Assembly: GCA_902527105.1 (NCBI GenBank)
Contig: CABZNT010000009.1
Coordinates: forward strand, 1-51,796
Direction of reading: 5' to 3'
Length of the DNA stretch: 51,796 bases
From: an uncultured Prochlorococcus sp.
GTDB taxonomy: Bacteria > Cyanobacteriota > Cyanobacteriia > PCC-6307 > Cyanobiaceae
Shown: piece after piece, positions 17,820 to 26,395 of the stretch
Layout of the letters: each line of letters opens with the position of its first letter
Position numbering within the stretch: the first letter of the stretch is position 1
Program-made: the position numbers and the translations under genes
The notes under the pieces: model-generated
Databases searched by the model: none
What the model was told of the DNA's origin: nothing
What the model saw: the letters and a program-made list of their open reading frames with translations, nothing else

Positions 17820-19274
17820 TTAACTTACTGCAAGATTTTTTGCTAATTCTGCTTTCTTCTCTAAAATTGCAGCAGCAGCCAAATGTCCACTCATTGTAGC
17901 TCCCTCCATAGAGTCTATGTAATCTTGTTTTGTATAACTACCCGCCATGAAGAAATTAGATATAGATGTTTTTTGATTAGGTCTGAAAGGTTCCATACCG
18001 GGAGCTTCCCTATAGAGTGATTGTGGAATTTGTACTACATTACTCCAAAGCAATTTAAGGTTTTTTGAGGACGGGAATAGACGGCGAACCTCTTTATCTA
18101 TTTCTTTTGTAATTCTTTCTGTAGATCTTCCCATCCATCTATCGCCAGGAGTTAAAACACATTGGAGGAGTGATCCCATATCTTTTTTTCTATAATCTGC
18201 TGGACTTGCTAGCGCTAAATCAGCAAAACAACTGAAAGAGGCATCAGCAGAATATAGAAGGTTATCTAGTCCAATTGGTTCGTTTCCAGTATTGTTTTTT
18301 TGTAATTCAGTAACCCAACCATCATATCTTAATTGGATTGTGGCAACAGCAACAGCTCTAAGTTTTTTTAAACCTTCAAATTCTTTAAATTGATACCATT
18401 CTTTTGGAATTATTTTTTTTATTCCAGGAACATCACAGGCAGCTAGGAATTTATCTGCAAACACTGTTTTAATTCCTTCAGGAGAAGATATTTTTAATTG
18501 ATTAACTGAATAAGAGGAAGATTCTTTTTCATAAATGATTTCTTCTACCTTATGGTTAAGATGTATTTTTGCCCCTTTGTTTCTTATGTAGTCGACAATA
18601 GGTTGAGTTAACCACTTATGTGGAGAACCTTTTAAAAGATTAAGTTTTGAGGCTTCTGTTTTTGAAGCAAACATCATGAAGATAGTTAGCATACATCTTG
18701 CTGAAATATCTTTGCAATTAATAAAACCTAAAGCATATGCGATAGGATCCCACATTCTTTCTAAGCTTTTTTCACTTCCACCATGGTTTAAAAACCATTC
18801 TTTAAAACTAATTTTATCTAGATCTCTAATTATTTTCATTGCGCCTTCATAGTCTATCAATCCCCTAACTATAGGGCTTGTCCCTAAAGCTAAGGCATTT
18901 CTGAACTTATCTACCCAAGTAAGTTGTTCGGTAGTAAAAAAAGCTTTTAGTCCATTAAATGGAGCACCTAAAGGGAACCTGAAGTCTAAAGATTTTAAAT
19001 TACCTCCATTATTAATAAACAGATGAGTATGATCTTTCGGCAGTAAATTGTCTAAAGCTCCTACTTTTTTCATTAATTTAAACAGATTTGCATAATTGTA
19101 AAAAAATACGTGTAAACCCATTTCTATGTGGTTCCCATCCTTATCTTCCCAACTTCCAACTTTACCTCCCCAAAATGACCTGCTCTCGTATATATCTACC
19201 TCGTGACCTTCATCAACTAAATTGACTGCTGCTGTAAGACCAGCTAATCCAGAACCAACTATTGCAATTTTCAC
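17820..19274 (-). CDS. crtQ: Zeta-carotene desaturase
   Basis: This 484-residue flavoprotein of the plant/cyanobacterial desaturase type converts zeta-carotene to lycopene isomers. It starts with the FAD motif [15 protein letters not shown] (about 4-18) and contains [25 protein letters not shown] and [29 protein letters not shown] near the C-terminus. It is distinguished from phytoene desaturase (also in this window) by VFFYNY versus IFFGAY and by the YTKQDYIDS segment. It is followed without a gap by an SRPBCC protein. Confidence 0.93.
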   Translation of the reverse strand: MKIAIVGSGLAGLTAAVNLVDEGHEVDIYESRSFWGGKVGSWEDKDGNHIEMGLHVFFYNYANLFKLMKKVGALDNLLPKDHTHLFINNGGNLKSLDFRFPLGAPFNGLKAFFTTEQLTWVDKFRNALALGTSPIVRGLIDYEGAMKIIRDLDKISFKEWFLNHGGSEKSLERMWDPIAYALGFINCKDISARCMLTIFMMFASKTEASKLNLLKGSPHKWLTQPIVDYIRNKGAKIHLNHKVEEIIYEKESSSYSVNQLKISSPEGIKTVFADKFLAACDVPGIKKIIPKEWYQFKEFEGLKKLRAVAVATIQLRYDGWVTELQKNNTGNEPIGLDNLLYSADASFSCFADLALASPADYRKKDMGSLLQCVLTPGDRWMGRSTERITKEIDKEVRRLFPSSKNLKLLWSNVVQIPQSLYREAPGMEPFRPNQKTSISNFFMAGSYTKQDYIDSMEGATMSGHLAAAAILEKKAELAKNLAVS

Positions 19275-19373
19275 TTTTTCTTAAAATTATAACAAATCAA
19301 GTTTGGATAATGTTTGTACTATGCATCCTATCGATTAAGTTTTTATATTATAAATAGAAGAAACCCATTGTTT

Positions 19374-19766
19374 ATGGAAAATAAAGAAGTTAAACAGGAA
19401 ATTAAAAATTCTGACGATGGCAAAGGTATCTTAATTACGAATAATGCTATAGAACAAATTTCAAATTTATTGAAAGACCAAAATGATAAAAAAGCACTAA
19501 GGGTAGGAGTAAGATCAGGTGGTTGTAGTGGGATGAGTTATACGATGGATTTTATAGGAACTAATGAAATAAATCCTGATGATAAAGTTTATGATTATTC
19601 ATTAAAAGCTGATCAAAGCTTTCAAGTGGTTTGTGATCCTAAAAGTCTCTTATATATTTACGGGATGCAATTAGATTTTAGTAAGGAATTAATTGGAGGT
19701 GGCTTTAATTTTGTAAATCCTAATGCTTCTCAAACTTGCGGTTGTGGAAGCTCCTTTGCAGTTTAA
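19374..19766 (+). CDS. A-type iron-sulfur carrier (IscA/SufA/HesB family)
   Basis: This protein has the three conserved cysteines of A-type carriers: GVRSGGCSGMSY and the C-terminal CGCGSSF. They bind iron or a 2Fe-2S cluster for transfer to apoproteins. ATG 19374 gives 130 residues beginning MENKEVKQE; an upstream in-frame codon at 19314 would add 20 non-conserved-looking residues. It is divergent from crtQ and followed 6 bases later by a TPR gene on the same strand. Confidence 0.9.
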   Translation: MENKEVKQEIKNSDDGKGILITNNAIEQISNLLKDQNDKKALRVGVRSGGCSGMSYTMDFIGTNEINPDDKVYDYSLKADQSFQVVCDPKSLLYIYGMQLDFSKELIGGGFNFVNPNASQTCGCGSSFAV

Positions 19767-19772
19767 TAAATT

Positions 19773-20201
19773 ATGAATAACGAAATTAACCCCATCGAAG
19801 AGGATTTTAATGCAGCTCTATCAAGATATAAAGCAGGGCAAGATTTAATTTCAATCGTTCAAGATTTTCAAAAAATTATACAGCAAATTCCAAATCATTT
19901 TGCTGCCTGGACTTGTTTATCATGGCTTCAATTACTTTTGAAAAATAATGAAGAAGCTTTGTCAGCTGCCAGACAAGCGGTTCGATTAAATCAGCAAGAT
20001 CCACAAGCAAGAATGAATTTGTCTTTAGCTCTTTTGGCTACCAATAATAAAGGTGTTAGGGATCATATTGAGTTAATAAAAAAAATGTCTGTAATGATGC
20101 CAGACGTGAAAAGTGAGTTGAAAGAATCTGTTGAAGACGGATTAAGTAGATATCCAGATTGGCCTGAGTTAATCAAAGTAAAAAAATGGTTGGAATTTTA
20201 A
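19773..20201 (+). CDS. Tetratricopeptide-repeat protein
   Basis: This 142-residue helical protein has TPR-like units: HFAAWTCLSWLQLLLKNNEEALSAARQAVRLN (about 49-80), then DPQARMNLSLALLAT. It probably serves as a protein-interaction scaffold; no partner can be read. It lies between the Fe-S carrier and the lipid-A-disaccharide-synthase-like gene, with 6-base and 1-base gaps, so all three are likely co-transcribed. Confidence 0.8.
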   Translation: MNNEINPIEEDFNAALSRYKAGQDLISIVQDFQKIIQQIPNHFAAWTCLSWLQLLLKNNEEALSAARQAVRLNQQDPQARMNLSLALLATNNKGVRDHIELIKKMSVMMPDVKSELKESVEDGLSRYPDWPELIKVKKWLEF

Positions 20202-20202
20202 T

Positions 20203-21405
20203 TTGTTTAAAATTTTAATATTAAGTAATGGGCATGGAGAAGATTTATCTGGCAGTCTTTTAGCTAAGCAATTCGTAAAAAGTGGTTATTCGGTTCATGC
20301 TTTGCCAATAGTTGGTATAGGAAATCATTACAAAAAAGAAAAAATTAAGATTATCGGTAAAACAAAAGAATTTATTACTGGAGGAATTGGTTATAATTCT
20401 TTTAGGGGTAGACTCAATGAGATATTAGGAGGAGAAATATTATATCTTCTAAAAAGATTATATTTAACTTTTAAAATAAGAAAAAAATATGATTATTTTT
20501 TTGTAGTTGGAGATATTGTGCCAGTGTTTTTTGCATGGGTTTGTAAGAAAGATTTTTTTACGTATCTAGTTGCATATTCCAGTCATTATGAAGGGAAGTT
20601 AAAATTACCATGGCCTTCTAAATTTTTCTTGCTCTCACAAAAAGCAAAAACAATATATACGAGAGATTCCCTTACAGCTGATGATTTAACTTTGCAATTA
20701 AAAAAGAAAGTGTCTTTTTTAGGTAACCCATTTATGGATAAGTTTTTTCCTAGAAATAAACAATTAAAGGAAGCTGAATTCAGTATTGGATTATTTCCAG
20801 GAAGTAGATTCCCTGAGACTTTAGATAATTTTCTTTTGATTTTAGAGGTATTAGAGGCATTGTCAGATTTAAGATATTTTCAAAAAATTAAGTTTAATTT
20901 TGCAATAGTTAATGCTCTATCTTCATTGAAAATAAAGGAGATATTTCAAAAAAGAGGATGGATAAAACTAGAAAACATAAAAGATCATAATCTCTTGAAA
21001 TTCCAATATAAATTTTTAAAAGTGAATATCTATTGGAATAATTTTGACAAAATATTATTGCAAAGTACCTGCTGTATCAGCATGGCAGGAACAGCAGCAG
21101 AGCAAGCGATTGGTTTAGGAAAACCGGTTATTCAGATTGAAGGTAAAGGTCCACAATTTACAAAAACTTTTGCAGAAGCTCAAAGACGTTTGCTTGGTAA
21201 ATATGTTTTTTGTGCCAGTAATTATAAAGATAAGAATGATCAAATCAATCAGACAATAAAATTGATCATAAAAATAATATATCTCATAAAGCTAAATAAG
21301 AAGTTTATGTTTTCTTGTAATGAAAATGCCAAAAAAAGACTTGGTGAAAACAAAGCCTGTCTTAAAATATTTGATGATATGAATATTGTTATCAAAAATG
21401 ACTAA
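20203..21405 (+). CDS. Lipid-A-disaccharide-synthase-related glycosyltransferase-like protein
   Basis: This 400-residue protein has a GT-B-like layout: ILSNGHGEDLSGSLLAKQF at the N-terminus, VVGDIVPVFFAW (about 102-113) and AGTAAEQAIGLGKPVIQIEGKGPQFTKTFAEAQ near residue 300. These features define a family in cyanobacteria and plants related to LpxB. Whether it transfers a sugar and to what is unknown. The start is TTG 20203, one base after the TPR stop. The next small membrane gene overlaps its end by 8 bases. Confidence 0.83.
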   Translation: MFKILILSNGHGEDLSGSLLAKQFVKSGYSVHALPIVGIGNHYKKEKIKIIGKTKEFITGGIGYNSFRGRLNEILGGEILYLLKRLYLTFKIRKKYDYFFVVGDIVPVFFAWVCKKDFFTYLVAYSSHYEGKLKLPWPSKFFLLSQKAKTIYTRDSLTADDLTLQLKKKVSFLGNPFMDKFFPRNKQLKEAEFSIGLFPGSRFPETLDNFLLILEVLEALSDLRYFQKIKFNFAIVNALSSLKIKEIFQKRGWIKLENIKDHNLLKFQYKFLKVNIYWNNFDKILLQSTCCISMAGTAAEQAIGLGKPVIQIEGKGPQFTKTFAEAQRRLLGKYVFCASNYKDKNDQINQTIKLIIKIIYLIKLNKKFMFSCNENAKKRLGENKACLKIFDDMNIVIKND

Positions 21406-21667
21406 GGAGAATAATCAAAATAAGTTAAAACAAATTATCGATAATTTATTATTAATAAATTTATTTACAGTCATTTTTTTTGCAATATTTTTTATTTTTG
21501 CAATCATCATGCAATTCAATGGCATATTTATTTTTATTAATTTTATACAGATAGTTTGGAATCCTCTTGTAGTTCCATTGATAACAATTCTTATTATTGG
21601 TGCTTTAGTAAACGGTATTAATTCTTGGTGGAGGCGTAAATTGCTTTCTCAAGAAGAGGATATTTAA
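21398..21667 (+). CDS. Small two-helix membrane protein
   Basis: ATG 21398 gives 89 residues: a polar N-terminus (MTKENNQNKLKQI), two hydrophobic stretches (FTVIFFAIFFIFAIIM and the VVPLITILIIGALV region) and a charged tail with SWWRRKLLSQEED. I do not recognise the family. The ATG lies inside the preceding gene, so it is probably coupled. Its last 50 bases overlap the epimerase gene on the opposite strand, an unusually long convergent overlap. Confidence 0.6.
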   Translation: MTKENNQNKLKQIIDNLLLINLFTVIFFAIFFIFAIIMQFNGIFIFINFIQIVWNPLVVPLITILIIGALVNGINSWWRRKLLSQEEDI

Positions 21668-22544
21668 AAGTATAATTTTTGAGTTTACTGCTAATTACTT
21701 TTTGTCCTTCTAATACAACTTTAGCTCCATCTCCTAATAATATTTTTAAAACCGCTCCAGGTACTGGGAGTAAATTAGGTCTACTCAGACATTTTCCTAA
21801 AGTCTGAGAAAAGTCTCTCATTAATACTGGATTGGGTGCAACAGCATTAAATACTCCCGAATACTTTTTATCAACTAATGCTTGAGTTATTAATTCACAT
21901 AAATCAGTTCTATGAATCCAACTCATCCATTGCTTACCATCTCCAATTGGTCCACCTAATCCAACCTTAAATATAGGGAGCATTTTTCCTAATGCTCCTC
22001 CATCTGCCTCTAGAACAATTCCAATTCTAAAAATAACTAACCTTGAGAAAAATGGTTTTTCAGCAGCGACAGCTTCCCATTTTTTGCAAAGATTAGCTAA
22101 AAAGTCTTTTCCCCCAATACTATTTTCAGTGAATTCACCAGACAAACTTGTACCGTAATAACCTATTGCCGATCCATTTATAATAACTTTTGGGTTTATT
22201 TTTAAATTTTTAAGAGTCTTCATCATGAATTTCGTGGTGTTAATACGACTATTTTCAATCTCTTTTTTTTGTTCAGAAGTCCATTTTTTTTCTGCTATGG
22301 GTTCTCCCATCAAGTTAATAATTCCATCTGTATTTCTTAAAATATTTACAAAATTTTCCTTATTCCAGTTTTTTTCTTTTGATAAATCTATTTGAAAAAA
22401 TTTAAACTTATTGAAATCTAAGTCAACCTTTAATTTACTAATAGGTTTTCTACTTACAATGTATATTTCGTGATTCTCATTGAGTAGTGTTGGTACTAAT
22501 TCTTTACCAACAAATCCAGTGCAGCCAAGTAGTAAAAGACGCAT
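21618..22544 (-). CDS. TIGR01777-type SDR epimerase (YfcH-like)
   Basis: This 308-residue extended short-chain dehydrogenase-like protein has the NAD(P)-binding motif LLGCTGFVGKELV (about 5-17), DGIINLMGEPIAEKKW, NGSAIGYYG (about 122-130) with the active-site tyrosine, and SWIHRTDLCELI. The family is found in bacteria, and in plants a homologue affects cell division (GC1); the reaction is unknown. It has its own start region shared with divergent ndhO. Confidence 0.88.
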   Translation of the reverse strand: MRLLLLGCTGFVGKELVPTLLNENHEIYIVSRKPISKLKVDLDFNKFKFFQIDLSKEKNWNKENFVNILRNTDGIINLMGEPIAEKKWTSEQKKEIENSRINTTKFMMKTLKNLKINPKVIINGSAIGYYGTSLSGEFTENSIGGKDFLANLCKKWEAVAAEKPFFSRLVIFRIGIVLEADGGALGKMLPIFKVGLGGPIGDGKQWMSWIHRTDLCELITQALVDKKYSGVFNAVAPNPVLMRDFSQTLGKCLSRPNLLPVPGAVLKILLGDGAKVVLEGQKVISSKLKNYTFKYPLLEKAIYASTKN

Positions 22545-22680
22545 ATTTTATAGATGTTTATCATTTAAGGCTATTAAATTTTTTAGACGTTTGTAATTAT
22601 TATTCCGGTATAAATTTTTTTCAATATTTTTCAAACAAGTTTTTGTATAATAGATTTCAAATAACTTTCTTGAATTTATT

Positions 22681-22917
22681 ATGACAGATTCTATACCAAA
22701 GAAACCTCTCAAGAAAGGAAGCTTAGTTCTTGTCGATAGAGAAAATTATATAAAAAGTATCGAAGCGCTAGCAAGTGATAATGATCTGCCTAATTATGTC
22801 TTTGAAGGTCCTGGAGAGATTCTTTCGCTTAAAGACGAATATGCTCAGGTTCGATGGCGCAGACCTGTTCCAGATGTTTGGTTTAAATTAGATCAACTTC
22901 AAGAATATACTCAATAA
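22681..22917 (+). CDS. ndhO: NAD(P)H-quinone oxidoreductase subunit O
   Basis: This 78-residue protein has the NdhO pattern: KKPLKKGSLVLVDRENYI, PNYVFEGPGEIL and YAQVRWRRPVPDVWFKLDQL. NdhO is a small cyanobacteria/plant-specific subunit on the cytosolic arm of thylakoid NDH-1, involved in cyclic electron flow and respiration. Length is as expected. It is divergent from the epimerase gene across about 136 bases and converges closely with the J-protein gene (10 bases). Confidence 0.93.
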   Translation: MTDSIPKKPLKKGSLVLVDRENYIKSIEALASDNDLPNYVFEGPGEILSLKDEYAQVRWRRPVPDVWFKLDQLQEYTQ

Positions 22918-22927
22918 AATTTTATAT

Positions 22928-23605
22928 CTAAAATTTTTTATTTTTTTTCTCTATAGACATCTTTGATTGGATTCTTTTTGCTTCTTTGATCATTTCTTTG
23001 CCATCAAATAAGTAATTATCTACGTATCCTTGTGTATATCTATCAAATTCTGATAGCGCATCTTTAACTTGTGAAAAACAATGATAAAGATCGAGGCCTA
23101 AAGCTGCAATAGACTTTGGAACTATTTTTTTGTTATAAATTTTTTCAACTTTTTCTATTTTCTTTTGTGAAAGAATTATGTAACTGCAAAAATTGTTCAT
23201 TAGTTGGTCATCATATGGATCCGCAGATAGTTCTTTTATTTCGTTATTCAAAGGTTTAATTATTTGACTAATTAATCTATTTATCGGACTATAAATTTCT
23301 TTTATCCATGTTTCAACTTCTTTGTCCTTAATTGAAGAATTATATTTTTTTGAATTAAATTTCTCTTCCCAATTTTCATTTAATGAATCAAATGATGAAC
23401 TGGAAGAGAAAAAACTGCTATCGTATTCTTTTTTTTTAATAGGGTCATTTAGAGTTTCCCAGGCATTTTGTATTGCAAGAAATCGTTCTTTCTTGCCGCC
23501 TGCATCAGGATGATGTTGCTTAACTAAAGAGCGATATGAAGATTTAATTTCACTTCTGGTTGCATTTTTTTTGAGGCCCAATTCTTCATATAAATTTTTT
23601 CCCAT
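22928..23605 (-). CDS. J-domain protein
   Basis: This 225-residue protein has an N-terminal J-domain (residues about 3-63: YEELGLKKNATRSEIKSSYRSLVKQHHPDAGG) with the essential HPD, needed to stimulate Hsp70 ATPase. There is no zinc-finger or G/F region, so it is not a classical DnaJ. The remaining about 160 residues are helical and unrecognised and may target a specific client. It lies 16 bases downstream of cysK on the same strand. Confidence 0.88.
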   Translation of the reverse strand: MGKNLYEELGLKKNATRSEIKSSYRSLVKQHHPDAGGKKERFLAIQNAWETLNDPIKKKEYDSSFFSSSSSFDSLNENWEEKFNSKKYNSSIKDKEVETWIKEIYSPINRLISQIIKPLNNEIKELSADPYDDQLMNNFCSYIILSQKKIEKVEKIYNKKIVPKSIAALGLDLYHCFSQVKDALSEFDRYTQGYVDNYLFDGKEMIKEAKRIQSKMSIEKKNKKF

Positions 23606-23621
23606 TTTTATAAATTATGCA

Positions 23622-24590
23622 TTAAAGATAACCATCTTTTCTGGCTTGAATTGAGGTATTAGATTCAAACATTGCTGTTGATAAATATCTTTCTCCAAAA
23701 CTTGGAAGAATAACTATCAATCTTTTATTCATTAGTTCTTTTCTTTTGCTGATTTTTATAGTTGCTGCTAAAGCTGCACCGCTGCTGATGCCAGATAAAA
23801 GACCTTCCAACCGAGCTAATAAACGCCCATAATAAAATGCTTCATCGTCATCTATTTTTATAATTTCATCAATTAATTTAGTATTAAGTACTTTCGGTAC
23901 AAAACCCGCTCCAATTCCTTGAATAGAATGAGATCCAGCTTGTTCTCCGGAAATAACAGCACTTTTTTTGGGCTCTACGGCATAAATTTTGCAATTTGGA
24001 TTAACTTTTTTCAAAAAACGTGCACAACCAGTAATTGTTCCTCCTGTGCCTACTCCTGTCACTAGTCCATCTAAATTTTTATTGGATTGGGACCATATTT
24101 CTTGAGCTGTTGTTCTTTCATGAATATCTGGATTAGCAAAGTTTTCAAACTGATTAAATTGATAGCTATTTGCAATGGTTGAAGATAACTCATTAGCTAA
24201 ATCTAAAGCTCCTTTCATTCCATCTTTTCCCGGTGTCAGCTGTAATTCAGCGCCATATGCTCTCAACATTGCCCTTCTCTCAATACTCATCGTATCCGGC
24301 ATGGTTAATATCAATTTATAGCCTTTTGCTGCAGCAACCATTGCTAATGCGATGCCAGTATTCCCACTAGTTGCTTCAATTAACGTTGTTTTATCTGGTG
24401 TTATCAATCTTTCTTCTTCAGCTTTACATAACATTGAGTAAGCGATCCGATCCTTAACGGACGCTGATGGATTGAAACTTTCTAGTTTGGCTATTATTTC
24501 TGGATAACAATCAAAATACTCTCTGATTCGATTTAATTTAACTAATGGGGTATTTCCAACTAGAGAAGTTATATCATTTGCTATTTCCAT
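23622..24590 (-). CDS. cysK: Cysteine synthase (O-acetylserine sulfhydrylase)
   Basis: This 322-residue PLP enzyme makes cysteine from O-acetylserine and sulfide. Motifs are NTPLVKLNR (about 13-21), the PLP lysine in PSASVKDRIAYSM (about 41-53), EATSGNTGIALAMVAAAKGY and GVGTGGTITG, the phosphate-binding loop. Length and motif order are those of CysK/CysM. It is the first gene of a likely two-gene unit with the J-protein. Confidence 0.94.
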   Translation of the reverse strand: MEIANDITSLVGNTPLVKLNRIREYFDCYPEIIAKLESFNPSASVKDRIAYSMLCKAEEERLITPDKTTLIEATSGNTGIALAMVAAAKGYKLILTMPDTMSIERRAMLRAYGAELQLTPGKDGMKGALDLANELSSTIANSYQFNQFENFANPDIHERTTAQEIWSQSNKNLDGLVTGVGTGGTITGCARFLKKVNPNCKIYAVEPKKSAVISGEQAGSHSIQGIGAGFVPKVLNTKLIDEIIKIDDDEAFYYGRLLARLEGLLSGISSGAALAATIKISKRKELMNKRLIVILPSFGERYLSTAMFESNTSIQARKDGYL

Positions 24591-24738
24591 GAAATTATTT
24601 TTTTTAAATGCAAAATAAAATCTCCTATATTCATCATAATTGTATTTAAAGATCTTTTATATAATTTTCTCAAAAGAATTTAATCTTAATAACTTCCTGC
24701 GAAAAAAATATTTAGTAATATAAGAAGTAGTTTTTATT

Positions 24739-25017
24739 ATGATTATGTATTCGTTAGAACTAAGTATGAGATATTCACCTTTTCCACTTTCAATTCAGAA
24801 GAAGGAATTTGATGATGTTAAACGAATTTATGATGAAATAAAAAGTTCTATGAATGAAACTTATGAATCCTCAAACTTGATCGAATTAAGTTGTGACAAA
24901 GTGCAAGATAAATTAATTGCTGTAAGAGCTAAAGAAATCATTTCTGTTCAGATATATGAAAAATCGTCAGTAGCAGGAGGAGCTAAAAGACCAGGATTTT
25001 CTCTCAACATAGATTGA
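24739..25017 (+). CDS. Conserved small picocyanobacterial protein of unknown function
   Basis: This 92-residue protein starts MIMYSLELSMRYSPFPLSIQ and ends in GGAKRPGFSLNID. It is soluble and mixed helix/strand with no cysteine pair or catalytic pattern. ATG 24745 is an alternative start. It is followed immediately by the ABC ATPase, whose possible TTG start at 25014 overlaps this stop. The coupling suggests a shared function, but I see no family clue. Confidence 0.6.
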   Translation: MIMYSLELSMRYSPFPLSIQKKEFDDVKRIYDEIKSSMNETYESSNLIELSCDKVQDKLIAVRAKEIISVQIYEKSSVAGGAKRPGFSLNID

Positions 25018-25025
25018 TAAGATTA

Positions 25026-25700
25026 ATGCGAGATTCCCTTGAAAATGAAACACCTCATATTAAATTCAAAGATGTTTCTTTTTCATATCCTGGAGAAAAA
25101 GAAAATTTAATTTTTAAATGTAACTTCTCAATAAAAAAACCGGGATTTTGGATGGTCGTAGGTAAAAACGGAAGCGGAAAAAGTACTCTTTTAAAATTAA
25201 TTAATGGAATAATAAAACCCAATAATGGTTTCATTAACTCTAATGCAAATATTGGTATGGTGTTTCAAAACCCTGATCATCAAATTTTGATGCCAAATTG
25301 TAGGAGTGAACTTCTGATTAATGTTAATCAGAATATAAGTCAAAATGAAATTAATAAAAAAATGGAATATGTGCTTGATCAGGTAGGAATGACTGGTTTT
25401 GAAAAAAGGCCAGTTCATACTTTGAGTGGTGGACAAAAACAACGTTTAACTATTGCATGCGCGCTGATTAGTAATAGAAATTTTATTCTTTTAGATGAGC
25501 CTACAGCGTTACTTGATCAAACAAGCCAATTAAAAGTTTTACAAACTATTAAAAATCTTACAAGTGACCATAAAAAACCTTTATCAGCTTTGTGGATTAC
25601 TCATCGTTATGAAGAATTGACTTATGCTGATGCAGTAGCAGAGTTGAAAAATGGTTTTTTATCTAACTGGCAAGAACCATCAAAATTTCAATATAATTAA
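25026..25700 (+). CDS. ABC transporter ATP-binding protein (ECF/CbiO-like)
   Basis: This complete ATPase domain has Walker A GKNGSGKST, Q-loop MVFQNPDHQ, signature LSGGQKQR, Walker B FILLDEPTA and H-loop WITHRYEE. The FSYPGEKENLIF opening and VFQNPDHQI resemble the energy-coupling (A-component) ATPases of vitamin and metal importers. ATG 25026 gives 224 residues; TTG 25014 would add four. No transmembrane partner or substrate-binding subunit is encoded nearby, so its transporter must lie elsewhere. Confidence 0.88.
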   Translation: MRDSLENETPHIKFKDVSFSYPGEKENLIFKCNFSIKKPGFWMVVGKNGSGKSTLLKLINGIIKPNNGFINSNANIGMVFQNPDHQILMPNCRSELLINVNQNISQNEINKKMEYVLDQVGMTGFEKRPVHTLSGGQKQRLTIACALISNRNFILLDEPTALLDQTSQLKVLQTIKNLTSDHKKPLSALWITHRYEELTYADAVAELKNGFLSNWQEPSKFQYN

Positions 25701-25709
25701 CCCCTGTAC

Positions 25710-25739
25710 TTGTCATATGGTACTTTAAAGAGCTAAATT
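25710..25739 (+). promoter_or_regulatory. Candidate promoter of tRNA-Asn
   Basis: TTGTCA (25710-25715) and TAAATT (25734-25739) are separated by 18 bases and would place the transcription start about four bases before the mature tRNA 5' end. Both are one or two mismatches from sigma-70 consensus. Prediction by eye only. Confidence 0.4.
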
Positions 25740-25749
25740 CATTCTATAT

Positions 25750-25821
<72 letters not shown>

Positions 25822-25846
25822 TGACATTTCAGGTCTAATAAACCAT

Positions 25847-25883
25847 AAGAACTCATGAGAAATCAGTTGAGTTCTTTTTTTTT
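25847..25883 (+). terminator. Rho-independent terminator after tRNA-Asn (element left end)
   Basis: Perfect 9-bp inverted repeat AAGAACTCA (25847-25855) / TGAGTTCTT (25868-25876) with a 12-base loop, followed by a T run to 25883. It ends tRNA-Asn transcription. A near-identical copy (28745-28782) follows core B, so the terminator travels with the element rather than belonging to the original locus. Confidence 0.8.
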
Positions 25884-25906
25884 GAGTTTACTTAGATACT
25901 AAATTT

Positions 25907-25970
25907 GTGGAGTTGATGTGGAGGTGAAGAATATTTTGGTGGAGGTGAAGAATATATTTGGGGAGTTGAA
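25907..25970 (+). repeat. Left-end 11-bp direct repeats (four units)
   Basis: Units GTGGAGTTGAT (25907), GTGGAGGTGAA (25918), GTGGAGGTGAA (25939) and GGGGAGTTGAA (25960). Their starts are 11, 21 and 21 bases apart, so all four face the same side of the helix. The same family recurs at 28616 and 28806, next to the other cores. Likely binding sites for a recombination or excision protein. Confidence 0.75.
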
Positions 25971-26038
25971 GATATTTTTCGAGGTGGTTATGCTGATTAA
26001 TTTTTTATGTATCGTGAAGAATAGGATATTTAAAAACG

Positions 26039-26362
26039 ATGAGATTAAAAAAAATAATATTTTTGTCACCTATTTTATTTTTACTAGGTGGATGCAATTC
26101 TTATCGTTTTAAAAGTGATGCTATAGTAGCGTGTGAAAATTGGGCAGCGAGAGGAGGGACTTTATACTTTAAAAGAGATCATAGATATAATCCATTACAA
26201 GGTGAATATTTTGATAACTTGACTATCGATAGACGCTATTGCACAAGTGGTGATGCTGGTGAATTTTTAAATGAGATCTATGGTAAAGAAAGAAGGGCGA
26301 GGGCAGATTATCCCAGTGAATGGGAAAGTAGGACAGTAAAAAGGTTTCGTTATGATCCTTAA
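26039..26362 (+). CDS. Small lipoprotein of unknown function (element cargo)
   Basis: This 107-residue protein has a lipoprotein signal (MRLKKIIFLSPILFLLGGC, lipobox LLGGC with Cys19). The mature part has two more cysteines (C32 in VACENW and C68 in RRYC) that could pair, and is rich in Arg and aromatic residues. Short exported proteins with an ACxxW segment and a later RRxC are, from memory, frequent in Prochlorococcus accessory regions; none has a known role. It would be anchored in a membrane facing the periplasm. It is transcribed away from the tRNA, starting 68 bases after the 11-bp repeats. Confidence 0.7.
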   Translation: MRLKKIIFLSPILFLLGGCNSYRFKSDAIVACENWAARGGTLYFKRDHRYNPLQGEYFDNLTIDRRYCTSGDAGEFLNEIYGKERRARADYPSEWESRTVKRFRYDP

Positions 26363-26395
26363 AAGATTAAGGTAATTAGACAATTATTCAAAACC

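Noticed and set aside
25918..26112. A 64-codon open frame starting in the 11-bp repeats after tRNA-Asn
   Set aside because: Its first half is a direct translation of the repeats and the rest overlaps the lipoprotein start in another frame; no protein-like pattern.
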